Shown here: in pieces, positions 48,255 to 59,360 of the stretch
How the letters are laid out: every line of letters begins with the position of its first letter
How positions within the stretch are numbered: the first letter of the stretch is position 1
Origin: Cryptomeria japonica
Taxonomy: Eukaryota > Streptophyta > Pinopsida > Cupressales > Cupressaceae
DNA length: 60,000 bases
Assembly (NCBI RefSeq): GCF_030272615.1
Contig: NC_081415.1
Span: 507,425,373 to 507,485,372 of the forward strand
Direction: 5' to 3'
Translations under genes and position numbers: made by a program
The notes under the pieces: model-generated
What the model saw: the letters and a program-made list of their open reading frames with translations, nothing else
Told to the model about the DNA's origin: nothing
Databases searched by the model: none

Positions 48255-49453
48255 TGTAGCGTCCTAAAATTGTGACACTTGCAATTTTGACTGCATTTGG
48301 GTCTTCACGATGGCCGCGCAATGTTGAACCTGAATGGAGACCTTGAAACCTACTTGTAACACCAAAAACTGCATTTTTCTGCACCCTGGCTTGATCCCTC
48401 CTTGCACCTTGCTATCCCGGGAGGTGGGACCATGGCGCCCAGCGCCCTGGTCCCTGGCCCTATTTTGGGCCCGGTCTCTTTTGGGCATCGGGTCTTTAAG
48501 TTTGCAAATTGGAAAATAATGTTTCCTGGTCGGCCTAAGGTCAGGAAAATTAGTCTATCAACCCTAATTGACAAGTATATAAACTACATTTCCTCTCCCA
48601 TTTGAGGAGGTCGGAAAAAAGGAAATAAGCAAGAACAAGACGTCGAAGCGATATTCAAGCATTCAAGCATTCAAGCATTCCTTCAAGCAATTGAGCATTC
48701 TAAGTCTCCATTCAAGGCTAAGTGTTGCATTCAAGACAAGGATTCAACCATTGAAGAGGAGATCACATACAACATACAACATACTACATACATTACACCT
48801 TCGCATGTAAGAATACAAACATTCTTACAACAAGGTATCAGTACTTGTTTACATTACAAACATTTACATTTACAGCATTCTCATTTCTTGGTTAATTCCA
48901 AAACCAGGGTTTGACCTAAAGGCAAACCCCTCATCCCTAACCCTCAATCGTCCTCTCTTTTCTGTGTGTAGGTTGCAGGTACGCGGCTGTAATTGAAGAT
49001 CTGGAATCCTTGTGCAGAGACGAACAAATCCCCCTTCGTTTCACGGATTTTTCGAAGGACCGTGTGCACGCCGGGCGCCATCGTCCTGTCAACTTTCGCT
49101 CAAATTTGCAGAACAGCACCGTCTCACCATTTTACTGCTAATTCCAGGTCCGCAGCTTCATCCCATATCCCTATCTCTGTTTATAAGCGAATCTTTCTTG
49201 CTTTACATGCATTCCTAGTTCAATCTTTCTATCTACATTCTTTACAAAAGAGGGTATCCTTGATGTCTTAACCCTTGAAACTCATTTAGAATCCAATCTT
49301 GCATTGCGTGGGATTGGATCTTGTGGGTTTCAACCCCTCTTTTGAATGTAAAGTCTCTCCTAAGTGAAAACCATCAACCCTAGTGACTCTCCCTTCTCTC
49401 TCCTTGGAGTTGGGGAGGGGAGAACGACTAGGGTTCGATTTTTCTGCTTTACA
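48255..49453 (+). repeat. 5' LTR of element 3
   Basis: TGTAGCGTCC to CTTTACA. TATA box TATATAAA at 48576-48583. Holds a GC-rich stretch (48410-48490) and one copy of the GGACCGTGTGCAC module (49057-49086). Open frames inside on both strands are shadows shared with the 3' LTR. Confidence 0.95.
49057..49086 (+). promoter_or_regulatory. GGACCGTGTGCAC module, copy A (in LTR)
   Basis: 30 nt: GGACCGTGTGCAC, then CCATCGTCC at the end. Ends GGAC/GTCC pair. Related to copies at 49859-49888 and 50481-50510 in the leader. The 3' LTR has it at 55383-55412 with the end changed to ATCC. Confidence 0.7.
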
Positions 49454-49456
49454 TTT

Positions 49457-49473
49457 TGGTGAACCCGACGTGA
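49457..49473 (+). promoter_or_regulatory. Primer binding site of element 3
   Basis: TGGTGAACCCGACGTGA begins 4 bases after the LTR end. The complement ends in GGTTCACCA, like a tRNA T-arm and CCA end. It differs from the site of element 2, so the two used different tRNA primers. Confidence 0.8.
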
Positions 49474-49837
49474 ATCATCCTCATTCTGATTATTCATGGT
49501 TAGATCTGAAAATTTTGCTTTCCTAATTATATTTCCATGTTTGATCTTTTGCAAATTTTAGAGGTTGATTGCATAAAAACCATAAAATTTTCTTTTTAGT
49601 AATTAAACTTGTGGAACGTTTAATTGTTAATGCTTGTTTCAGATCTACCCTTCTATTGCAAATTGTCAATTCATATTTGTGCTTTAATTCTGAAAATTAA
49701 GTGGTTAAATGTCAAAACCCTAATTTTTAAGACCTTCTTGATTCAACCTTTGACTGATAATTTCACTGATCAAAACACCTCCAAATCAGCTGTAACTTTG
49801 GATTCCGCAATAAAATCACAATATCTTTCATCCCTGA

Positions 49838-49917
49838 AAATTTGGAAAAAAGTTGCAAGGACCGTGTGCACCCCGAGCGCCATCGTCCCTGACATTTTTT
49901 CCGAAATTTCGGGAGCT
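49838..49917 (+). promoter_or_regulatory. Large leader hairpin, copy B
   Basis: AAATTTGGAAAAAA upstream can pair with TTTTTTCCGAAATTT downstream (one bulge) around the 30-nt module 49859-49888 (GGAC/GTCC ends). Compared with copy C the stem pair CG/CG is GG/CC here, a two-sided change. Confidence 0.55.
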
Positions 49918-50459
49918 AGATCTTACTGTATTTTTCTGCTAAAATCCAGAATTTTGGCTGATTTTATCAATTTTAACACTTTCAAAATTAAAGTCAAAGT
50001 TGGTCTAGCGATTGCTTGGATTGAGGTTTCTAATCATTCAAAAATTGTTGAAATTGAAATTCATATCAAAATTGTGTTTCTTACAGTCCTAAATCTGAAA
50101 AGTGTGTTAGCATTCATTCGAAATTTCAGTGTTTTATTCAAATTTTTGCAGTTTGTGACTTTTGAAATTAAGTGTTTAATTGCAACAACCTTGATTTCCA
50201 CTTTCAAAATTGAATTTTGCATGAAATCGAGTCAACTTTTAAATTTCGAAACTTGCATTGCTTTCAGCATTCCCTCTAAAATCATAAAATTCAAAATTTC
50301 AATTTCCCTCTCTTTTCGAAAATTCAAAATTTACATTTTTCAACAATCTTGGTAGGGTTCAATTTTGAGATTGCAACTTTAATTTGGCCTATCTACAGAT
50401 CGTAAAATCACTCAATTTTTTTAGATTAGCTTTAAAATCATCATAACTTTCATCCCTAA

Positions 50460-50535
50460 AAATTTCGAAAAAAGTTGCGAGGACCGTGTGCACTCCGTTC
50501 GCCACGGTCCCGGACATTTTTTTCGAAATTTCGAG
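50460..50535 (+). promoter_or_regulatory. Large leader hairpin, copy C
   Basis: Inner stem GGACCGTG/CACGGTCC (50481-50488 and 50503-50510) is perfect over 8 bp with a 14-nt loop. Outer stem AATTTCGAAAAAA/TTTTTTCGAAATT is perfect over 13 bp. Short partly paired stretches (GTTGCGA against CGGAC) join them, giving arms of about 30 nt. GTGCAC at the loop edge is self-complementary. Confidence 0.6.
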
Positions 50536-50727
50536 AGATTGTCCTGATTGCATTTAACAGCTTAAATCTAGGAGATTGGCTGATTTTATTGAAATTTGCT
50601 ACCTCTAAAATTCAAAATCTCTCTCTCTCTCTAGTGCATGAGTTTTACAACAATAAGTCCTACTTACACTATTCCCGTTAGATGAAGCCTTAGAATTAAG
50701 TCTTTCCAAGGTGTAATTACCGAGGAG

Positions 50728-53127
50728 ATGGAACCTAATTTGAATGGCCTTTTTAACGAGGACATGGGTAATTCCTCTAATCCTCTTAATGATGAAGAAG
50801 CTCTCCATGAGGTTTCTGTAGAACAACTTTCAAAATTGGATAACCAATTTGATGATTTTCGACAATGGATGTCTCAAGAATACCCTAATAGTCAAGCTCT
50901 TTAGTTAATTGAGGGTCTAAAACGTATGGTTCAAAATGATAAGAATGGAATTGATATTTTGCGTGGTATTGCACACATTGTGGATTCGAATCTGATGCCT
51001 ATTGAAAGTTGTGCCGAAACCTTAGGTTATACACAACCTCCTACTCAAGTTAATCATTCTATTCCTTTGACAACTCCTATTGCTAGTATACCTACTTTTA
51101 CATCAAACATAATGACTACTTCAATACAAGACATTCCTCCTATGATCACCAGTCATGGGGGCAATCCCTCTTCCTCAATCAACCCTCTTCCTTCATTCAA
51201 TCCGACTTCTTCATTCATTCCTTCAATGAGTGTTCCTATTATATCTCCACAAATGAATATGACACAAGGGGGCAATTCGTTTAACCATTCTATTCCTCCT
51301 TGTAGTGTTCCTCCTTTCCAATCATCTCCTATGACTAACTATCATAGTGTCCCACCACCTTACTCTCTACCTTCTTTCAATAACATAACACCTCCATCAC
51401 AATCTAACACGTCTAATATGAACTCTTCGACTGAAGCGACCATTAACAATCTTGCACAAACTGTCTCTTCTTTACAGCAACAAATTGCTTCTATGAATCA
51501 ATCTAAGTTTAGTGTGCCCACATTTGATGTTGCGAGCCCACTTTCTCTTGACATTGTTCGAGCTATCCCCCCTAAACATGTTGAAATTCCACATTTGGAG
51601 CTTTATAATGGTAAGGGTGATCCTCTAACACATGTTAAGACCTTTCAAACAATATGTACCGATTTTGCTTATGACCAAAGGTTGCTTGCAAAACTGTTTA
51701 CTAGAACATTAAGAGATAAAGCCCTACAATGGTATTGCTCGTTGCCTTCTTATTCTATTACTTCTTTCGAACAACTTGCAAATGCTTTCATTCAACAATT
51801 TCAAAACAATATAAGTCCTAAAGTTACTTTGATTGATTTAATGCATTGTAAACAAGGTGTTAAAGAAAAAGTGACTGATTTCATTGGTAGATATAAGCAT
51901 TTGTATGCTCAAATTTCTTTTCCAGTACCTGACAATGATATTCAAAGAATCTTTATTTCTAATTTACAAAAAGATATTAGAGAAAAACTTCTGTTTTCTG
52001 AGTTTACTTCTTTCCAACAGTTGTGCGCAACTCTTCACAATTATCAACTGACTGTGAGTCAAATGGAACAAGCAAATCCTATGGCTCCGAGTGATAAGGG
52101 TGATAGTAGTCAACAACCATTTGGGAAGTTTAAACAGAATAGAGAGTCCATTAAATTCAATGAAAACATCATCAACAACAATGTGAATGCGGCATCTGGT
52201 GTGCCTCCTATTTCTAAGTTTTTCAAGAAAGAAAGAAAGTTTACTCCTTTGAATGAATCATTGCATAGTATTATGAATAAGTTATTGGAACAAAATGTGC
52301 TTACTCTTCCTCCTATAAAGCAAATAGATCCTGCAAAGATTAATTCACCCTATTTTGATAACAAATCTTTTTGTCAATTTCATCGTCATCCTGGGCATGA
52401 TACTGAAAAATGTTTTGCTTTAAAGGGTAAAATTCAAGATTTGATTGATAATAATACTATCTCTGTTTCTGGTGTGAATGATAAAGGCAACACATTTGTA
52501 GCTCCTCCTAACCAAAATCTTAAGATTTTTACTGATCCATTGCCTTCTCATACCTCTAATGCGATTGATACTAATGATTCCTCTGTCTCACCTGATGATC
52601 TTGTGTCCATGACTCTGAATGTGATTAACTTTGTAGAGCAGCAGAAAATCCCTAAAGAACTTTCCATCACCTTTGATTCTAGTGAAACTATCAGGGCACC
52701 TGATGGTCCTTTATATATAGTTGCAAAAGTCAAAAATACACCTTGCCATGGAGTGCTTATTGATCCTTCTTGTATGGTTAATATCATTACTAAAGAATTT
52801 CTTTTTACTTTGCAATTGAATCAAGTGATCTATGATGAAACAAATGTGGTTGTGAAATTATTTGATGCATTTTCTTCTCCTGCAATTGGTTCTATTACAT
52901 TACCTATTGAGGTCCATAACAAATCCCTTGATGTGGACTTTGCTATTATTCCATCGTCCGAACAATTTCGTGTGAAGCTAGGCTATCCTTGGCTGTCTTC
53001 CATGAAATCTATTGCTTCTCCTATTCATAAGTGTTTGAAATTTCCCCATAATGGTGAAGTTGTTACTATCAATCATAGTCTCTTTAAACCAGCCCATTCC
53101 TATGAATGTGACTATGCCTATATCTAA
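50728..53127 (+). pseudogene. gag: Element 3 gag with degenerate protease-like end
   Basis: From ATG 50728 (MEPNLNGLFNEDMG) the frame runs 799 codons to TAA 53125-53127 with a single in-frame TAG at 50902; the rest is open from 50926. A Pro/Ser-rich part (about 51040-51400) is followed by a gag core from about 51580 (IPHLELYNGKGDPLTHVK, DKALQWYCSLPSYS, FIQQFQNN), a zinc-knuckle-like CQFHRHPGHDTEKC (about 52369-52410) and a protease-like fold near 52690-53090 (HGVLIDPSCMVNII, LGYPWLSSMKS). The catalytic D-T/S-G triplet reads D-P-S, so it is probably not an active protease. No polymerase follows. Confidence 0.85.
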
Positions 53128-53794
53128 TAAACTTCCTAAAAGTAGACCTATACCTCCTCATCATGGTGGACTTGGTCTCCTTCCTAAACTGAATATTCCT
53201 CCCTTATATGGAGCAGTTCCTCCTCCTTCCTCTTATGGAGAGAAGAGACCTTCCTCTTCTCCTATTGTTCAACCTAAGAGACCACAACCTAAACACCCAA
53301 GTGATAAGGATGAGAACATTCCTCCTCCTCAATCTTCTCAACTCCCTACTAAGACTAGACGAAATCGTTCTGCACGTGAACGCCGACAAAAGCGTCATCT
53401 TAGAGCTCAAACTTTGCAATCCCCAAAAACACCTTCAGCCAATATTATTCCATTTTCTCCTCAGCCAACGATTGAGCCGAAATCTCCTAAACATAAGATG
53501 CATGATGGTCTTGATCCTGTGCGAGTTAAAGATCCTATTTTTATAAATCTTGATGATGATATAGATGAAAATGTTATTCATGATGAAAATGTTACTCCTC
53601 TTCATTCTAATAGTGAATATGAATATGTTGATGTTGATAACCATTTATCTAACGAATTTTCTAAAGCACTTATCCTAGCTCCTAGACAAGAACATCATGG
53701 CTTGGGACATGAACATAGCCCTTGTTTGGATCTTGTGATAGCTCCATCTGCTGTGTTGGATGTTCCTCCTCTAGCGTGTTTCCTACCTTCCTGA
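53051..53794 (+). CDS. Second frame of element 3 overlapping gag
   Basis: Open in the next (+1) frame relative to gag, with a 77-nt overlap. The protein is Pro-, Ser- and charge-rich (KSRPIPPHHGGLGLLPKLN, TKTRRNRSARERRQKRH) and ends ACFLPS at TGA 53792-53794. No enzyme domain. A start codon of its own is unlikely to matter: coding homology probably continues from gag, either by frameshifting or because an indel broke one longer frame. The position matches the linker after protease in Tat elements. Confidence 0.55.
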   Translation: MVKLLLSIIVSLNQPIPMNVTMPISNKLPKSRPIPPHHGGLGLLPKLNIPPLYGAVPPPSSYGEKRPSSSPIVQPKRPQPKHPSDKDENIPPPQSSQLPTKTRRNRSARERRQKRHLRAQTLQSPKTPSANIIPFSPQPTIEPKSPKHKMHDGLDPVRVKDPIFINLDDDIDENVIHDENVTPLHSNSEYEYVDVDNHLSNEFSKALILAPRQEHHGLGHEHSPCLDLVIAPSAVLDVPPLACFLPS

Positions 53795-54565
53795 AATATT
53801 GATCAGCAAGATTGGGGGGTAGATGACGTGCTAGAATAGTTTCATTAGCATAGCAGACTCTCTCCTCCTCTCTTTTGTTACTTCTTCTATGTGTTATTCT
53901 CATTCTTCTATTTGTTGTCCTTAGTGTTGTCTACTTGAGGACGATGCAAAACATTGAGATCTCTTTTGGTCTCTCTCATGTTGACTCAAAAGACACATGT
54001 GTTCCCTTCTTCTAGGTGACCTTCCTTGATTGGGGAATGAAGAACAATTATGCATACATACATATGATATACATGAATTATCATACAACATACTGACCCC
54101 GAGGAAAGTGAAGTCACCTTGTGCTTTGTGTTTTGTGTCTATTATCCTTGGGCTTATCTCACACTTGGGGGCTAAATCCTTGTGATAACGTGCTCCTTTC
54201 TCATTTCTTATATGTATCACTACCTTAAAGAAATCACCCCCGGTGAGGCATGTGCGATCGCTTTAATGTAGGGGGGCATACATCCCGTTCATATCTTTTC
54301 AAGATACTTGAAAATTTCTTGACAAATTTAGCTTTGCCTTGAAAATTTTTGATATCTTTCTTGCATGACTCATAGTGAGGGAACCTTACTACTGACAGTC
54401 ATGGTTCTCCCTCGTGATCTTCCCTTTTACTTTGTCAATCGAATTCGTAAGATCCTTAGTCCACTGGGGGCTTGGTGTATCTTGCCTCCTTGACGTGGTG
54501 AAAGTTTTTCAATGTTGTTTCCTTGTACTTTACCGGAAGTATGAGCGTACGCTTATACTCCCGCT
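53795..54565 (+). other. 3' untranslated region of element 3
   Basis: No gene. GGGGGC(T)-type words recur: TTGGGGGCTAAAT (54165), TAGGGGGGCAT (54270), CTGGGGGCTTGG (54462), GTGGGGGCTAAA (54569), resembling the polypurine tract. Confidence 0.55.
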
Positions 54566-54580
54566 AAAGTGGGGGCTAAA
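54566..54580 (+). promoter_or_regulatory. Polypurine tract of element 3
   Basis: AAAGTGGGGGCTAAA directly before the 3' LTR TGTAGAGTCC. Confidence 0.75.
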
Positions 54581-55779
54581 TGTAGAGTCCTAAAATTGCG
54601 ACACTTGCAATTTCGACTGCATTTGGGTCTTCATGATGGCGGCGCAACGTTGAACCTGAATGGAGACCCTGAAACCTACTTGTAACACCAAAAACTGCAT
54701 TTTTCTGCACCCTGGCCTGATCCCTCCTTGCACCCTGTTGTCCCGGGAGGTGGGACCATGGCGCCCAGCGCCCTGGTCCCTGGCCCTATTTTGGGCCCGG
54801 TCTCTTTTGGGCATCGGGTCTTTAAGTTTGCAAATTGGAAAATAATGTTTCTTGGTCGGCCTAAGGTCAGGAAAATCAGTCTATCAGCCCTAATTGACAA
54901 GTATATAAACTACATTTCCTCTCCCATTTGAGGAGGTCGGAAAAAGGAAATAAGCAGGAACAAGACATCGAAGCGATATTCAAACATTCAAGCATTCAAG
55001 CATTCCTTCAAGCAATTGAGCATTCTAAGTCTCCATTCAAGGCTAAGTGTTGCATTCAAGACAAGGATTCAACCATTGAAGAGGAGATCACATACAACAT
55101 ACAACATACTACATACATTACACCTTCGCATGTAAGAATACAAACATTCTTACAACAAGGTATCAGTACTTGTTTACATTACAAACATTTACATTTACAG
55201 CATTCTCATTTCTTGGTTAATTCCAAAATCGGGGTTTGACCTAAAGGCAAACCCCTCATCCCTAACCCCCCAATCATCCTCTCTTTTCTGTGTGTAGGTT
55301 GCAGGTACGCGGCTGTAATTGAAGATCTGGAATCCTTGTGCAGAGACGAACAGATCCCCCTTCGTTTCGCGGATTTTTCGGAGGACCGTGTGCACGCCGG
55401 GTGCCATCATCCCGTCAACTTTCGCTCAAATTTGCAGAACAACACCGTCTCAACATTTTACTACTAATTCTAGGTCCACAGCTTCATCCCATATCCCTAT
55501 CTCTGTTTATAAGAGAATCTTTCTTGCTTTACATGCATTCCTAGTTCAATCTTTCTATCTACATTCTTTACAAAAGAGGGCATCCTTGATGTCTTAACCC
55601 TTGAAACTCATTTAGAATCCAATCTTGCATTGCGTGGGATTGGATCTTGTGGGTTTCAACCCCTCTTTTGAATGTAAAGTCTCTCCTAAGTGAAAACCAT
55701 CAACCCTAGTGACTCTCCCTTCTCTCTCCTTGGAGTTGGGGAGGGGAGAACGACTAGGGTTCGATTTTTCCGCTTTACA
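54581..55779 (+). repeat. 3' LTR of element 3
   Basis: 1199 bp, TGTAGAGTCC to CTTTACA, with TATATAAA at 54902-54909. Confidence 0.95.
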
Positions 55780-57898
55780 GTCCTAAGGGGTCATATGGTG
55801 TCCTATGACTCCTTAGGACACCATATGACCCCTTAGGATACAATATGGTGTTGTTATGGGTCGTATGGTGTCGTAAGGGGTCATATGGTATCCAATGACC
55901 CTCTAGGACACTATATGACCCCTTAGGATACAATATGGTGTTGTTATGGGTCGTATGGTGTCGTAAGGGGTCATATGGTATCCAATGACCCTTTAGGACA
56001 CTATATGACCCCTTAGGTGTCGTTAGGGATCATATTATGTCTTAATGGGTCATATGGTGTGTTACGACCATAACAAAACCATATTGTGTCCTAAGGGGTC
56101 ATATGGTGTCCTATGACCCCTTAGGACACCATATGACCCCTTAGGACACAATATGGTGTCATAATGGGTTGTATGGTGTCCTATGACCCCTTAGGACACC
56201 ATATGACCCCTTAGGACACAATATGGTGTCATTATGGGTCGTATGGTGTCCTAATGGGTCATATGGTGTCTTATGACCCCTTAGGATGCCATATGACCCC
56301 TTAAGACACAATATGGTGTCGTTATGGGTCGTATGGTGTCCTAAGGGGTCATATGGTGTCCTATGGGGCCATAGGATACCATATGACCCCTTAGGTGTCG
56401 TTAGGGATCATAATGTGTCTTAACGGGTCATATAGTGTGTTACAACCCATAACAACACCATATTGTGTCCTAAGGGGTCATATGGTGTCCTATGACCCCT
56501 TAAGACACCATATGACCCCTTAGGACACAATATGGTATTGTTATGGGTCCTATGGTGTCCTAAGGGGTCATATGGTGTCCTATGACCCCTTAGGACACAA
56601 TATGGTGTCATTATGGGTCTTATGGTGTCCTAAGGGGTCATATGGTGTCCTATGACCCCTTAGGACACCATATGATCCATAAACACACTATATGGTGTTC
56701 TAAGGGGTCAAATGGTGTCGTAAGGGGTCATATGGTGTCCTATGACCCCTTAGGACACCATATGACCCATAACGACACTATTTAGTGTTCTAAGGGGTCA
56801 CATGGTGTCGTAAGGGGTCATATGGTGTTCTATGACCCCTTAGGATACCATATGACCCCTTAGGACACAATATGGTGTTGTAAGGGGTCATATGGTATCC
56901 TACGACCCCTTAGGACACCATATGACCCCTTAGGACATAATATGGTTTTGTTATGGGTCGTATGGTATCCTAAGGGGTCATATGGTGTCCTATGGGGCCA
57001 TCAGACACAATATGACCCCTTAGGTGTCGTTAGGGATCATATTGTGTCTTAATGGGTCATATGGTGTGTTATGACCCCTTAAAACACTATATGACCCCTT
57101 AGGACACCATACGACCCATAATGACACCATATGGTGTCCTAAGGGGTCATATAGTGTCCTAAGGGGTCATAGGACACTATATGACCCCTTAGGACACAAT
57201 ATGAACCCTAATGACACTTAAGGGGTTATATGGTATCCTAAGGGGTCATAGGACACTATATGACTTGTTAGGACACCATATGACCCCTTAGGACACCATA
57301 TGACCCATAACAACACTATATGGTGTTATAAGGGGTCACATGGTGTTGTAAGGGGTCATATGGTGTCCTATGACCCCTTAGGACACAATATGGTTTTGTT
57401 ATGGGTTGTATGGTGTCCTAAGGGGTCATATGGTGTCCTATGGGGCCATAGGACACCATATGACCCCTTAGGTGTTGTTAGGGATCATATTATGTCTTAA
57501 CGGGTCATATGATGTGTTATGACCCCTTAAGACACCATATGACCCCTTAGGACACCATATGACCCATAATGACACCATATGGTGTCCTAAGAAATCATAT
57601 AGTGTCCTAAGGGGTCATAGGACACCATATGATCCCTTAGGACATAATGTGAACCCTAACGACATGTAAGGGGTTATATGGTATCCTAAGGGGTCATAGG
57701 ACACTATATGACCCATTAGGAACCATATGACCCATAACGACACCATATTGTGTCCTAAGGGGTCATATGGTGTCGTAAGGGGTCATATGGTGTCATATGA
57801 CCCCGTACGACACCATGGGACCCCTTATAACATCATATAGTGTCGTTATGGGTCGTATGGTGTCCTAAGGGGTCATATGGTTTCCTATGGGGCCATAG
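55780..57898. repeat. 20-bp inverted satellite, middle part
   Basis: Built from the monomer TATGGTGTCCTAAGGGGTCA and its exact complement TGACCCCTTAGGACACCATA, mixed head-to-tail, head-to-head and tail-to-tail. Variants such as GGTGTCGTTATGGGTCGTA recur at intervals, and longer blocks (about 110-300 bp) repeat, showing higher-order structure. All frames in it are simple-repeat shadows. Confidence 0.95.
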
Positions 57899-58330
57899 TG
57901 TTAGGGTTTCAAGCAGATCCAAAGCAAATATGAACTAACAATTATATGCAGATTTAAATACAAAAGATAAAGAAATAAAATAGGACACAGATAACACAGA
58001 GATTTAACGTGGTTCACCCAGAATGGGTTACGTCCACCATACACAGTCGTCCAATCTTTCTTATTATCTAGCAAAAATAGTACATGAACCTTACAATGCC
58101 TTAAGCATCCCAACTACTTATAACATGCGTTTTTAGGGCAAAAACAAAGTCAGCCTTTTTAGGGTTTTATTACAATGTTGGTTTTCATCAAAAAAAAAAA
58201 TACCCAAAAAAAATTTTCTTAGGGGCTCCCGACCCTGAACCCCTGCCCGGGGCCCGGCCCGGCCTCGAACCTTGGCAAGGATACGTGCTGAGTGTACAGT
58301 ACTTTTTTGATCAGTCGCCACATTTCAACA
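57899..58330 (-). mobile_element. Solo LTR, probably Copia-type, inside the satellite
   Basis: 432 bp with TGTTAGGG...TTTCAACA ends, so TGTT/AACA inverted ends. Read on the minus strand it contains GGGTGAACCACGTTAAAT, a block common in plant Copia-type LTRs, and a very GC-rich core (plus-strand 58228-58270). Flanks are CATAG and TGTAG (3 of 5), set in satellite whose normal text is CATAGGACACC. No internal element sequence is present. Confidence 0.72.
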
Positions 58331-59360
58331 TGTAGGACACCATATGACCCCTTAGGTGTCGTTAGGGATCACATTGTGTCTTAACGGGTCATATGGTGTG
58401 TTATTACCCCTTAAGACACCATATGACCCCTTAGGACACCATACGACCCATAATGACACCATATGGTGTCCTAAGGGGTCATAGGACACCATATGACCCC
58501 TTAGGACACAATGTGAACCCTAACAACATGTAAGGGGTTATATGGTATCCTAAGGGGTCATAGGACACTATATGACCTGTTAGGACACCATATGACCGAT
58601 AACGACACTATATGGTGTTCTAAGAGGTCACATGGTTTTGTAAGGGGTCATATGGTGTCCTATGACCCCTTAGGACAAATATGGTGTCGTTATGGGTCGT
58701 ATGGTGTCCTAAGGGGTCATATGGTGTCCTATGGGGTCATAGGACACCATATGACCCCTTAGGACACCATACGACCCATAACAACACCATATCATAGGAC
58801 ACCATATGACCCCTTAGGTGTCATTAGGGATCATATTGTGTCTTAACGGGTCATATGGTGTGTTATGACCCCTTAAGACACCATATAACCCCTTAGGACA
58901 CCTTATTTTGTCATTATGGGTCGTATGGTGTCCTAAGGGGTCATATGGTGTCCTAAGGGATCATCACACACCATAAGACCATACTGACCCCATATGGTGT
59001 ACTAGGGGCTCATATGGTGTCCTAAGGGGTCATAGGATACCATACCAACCATACTGACACCATGTGGTGTACTAAGGGGTCATGTGGTGTCCTAAGGGGT
59101 CATAGGACACCATATAACCCCTTAGGACACAATATGACCCCTAACAACACCTAAGGGGTCATATGGTGTCATATGACCCATTAAGACACCATATGGTGTC
59201 ATTATGGGTTGTATGGTGTCCTAAGGGGTCATATGGTGTCGTTATGGGTCCTATGGTAACCTAAGAGGTCATATGGTGTCATATGACCCCTTAGGTGTCG
59301 TTAGGGGTCATATTGTGTCCTAAGGGGTCATATGGTGTCCTATGACCCCTTAGGACCTAG
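58331..59360. repeat. 20-bp inverted satellite, right part
   Basis: Continues the same monomers after the solo LTR. The last monomers end at about 59356 (CCCCTTAGGACC). Confidence 0.95.

Larger units (their letters stand above)
49474..50727 (+). other. 5' leader of element 3 with a duplicated module
   Basis: About 1.25 kb. Two homologous segments of about 170 bp (about 49780-49975 and 50400-50590) each contain CTTTCATCCCTRAAAATTT, the 30-nt GGACCGTG module and GGCTGATTTTAT. The 243-residue frame at 49624-50355 is rich in Ile/Lys/Phe and covers the first module; I treat it as chance in AT-rich DNA. Confidence 0.6.
48255..55779 (+). mobile_element. Gag-only, non-autonomous LTR retrotransposon, element 3
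   Basis: Two LTRs of exactly equal length (1199 bp), primer site, gag, a second frame and a polypurine tract, but no reverse transcriptase, RNase H or integrase. Flanks are GTCGT (48250-48254) and GTCCT (55780-55784); both are words of the surrounding satellite, so the duplication is 4 of 5. About 35 differences between LTRs by eye (about 97% identity), mostly transitions. Gag-only elements (TR-GAG type) are known in plants. Its gag is of the same broad family as the Tat gag of elements 1 and 2, so a Tat element is a possible partner. Confidence 0.9.

Noticed and set aside
48264-48605. Overlapping frames on both strands inside the LTRs of element 3
   Set aside because: They occur identically in both LTRs and in several frames at once, as expected for a GC-richer stretch without stops.
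49624-50355. 243-residue frame in the leader of element 3
   Set aside because: Ile/Lys/Phe-rich AT-driven composition, covers the hairpin module, no domain; gag begins later.
56420-57500. Repetitive frames such as those rich in GHRTPYDPLG
   Set aside because: Simple translation of the 20-bp satellite.
55780-59360. CRISPR-like array
   Set aside because: Repeats are contiguous without unique spacers, in both orientations, in a eukaryotic setting.
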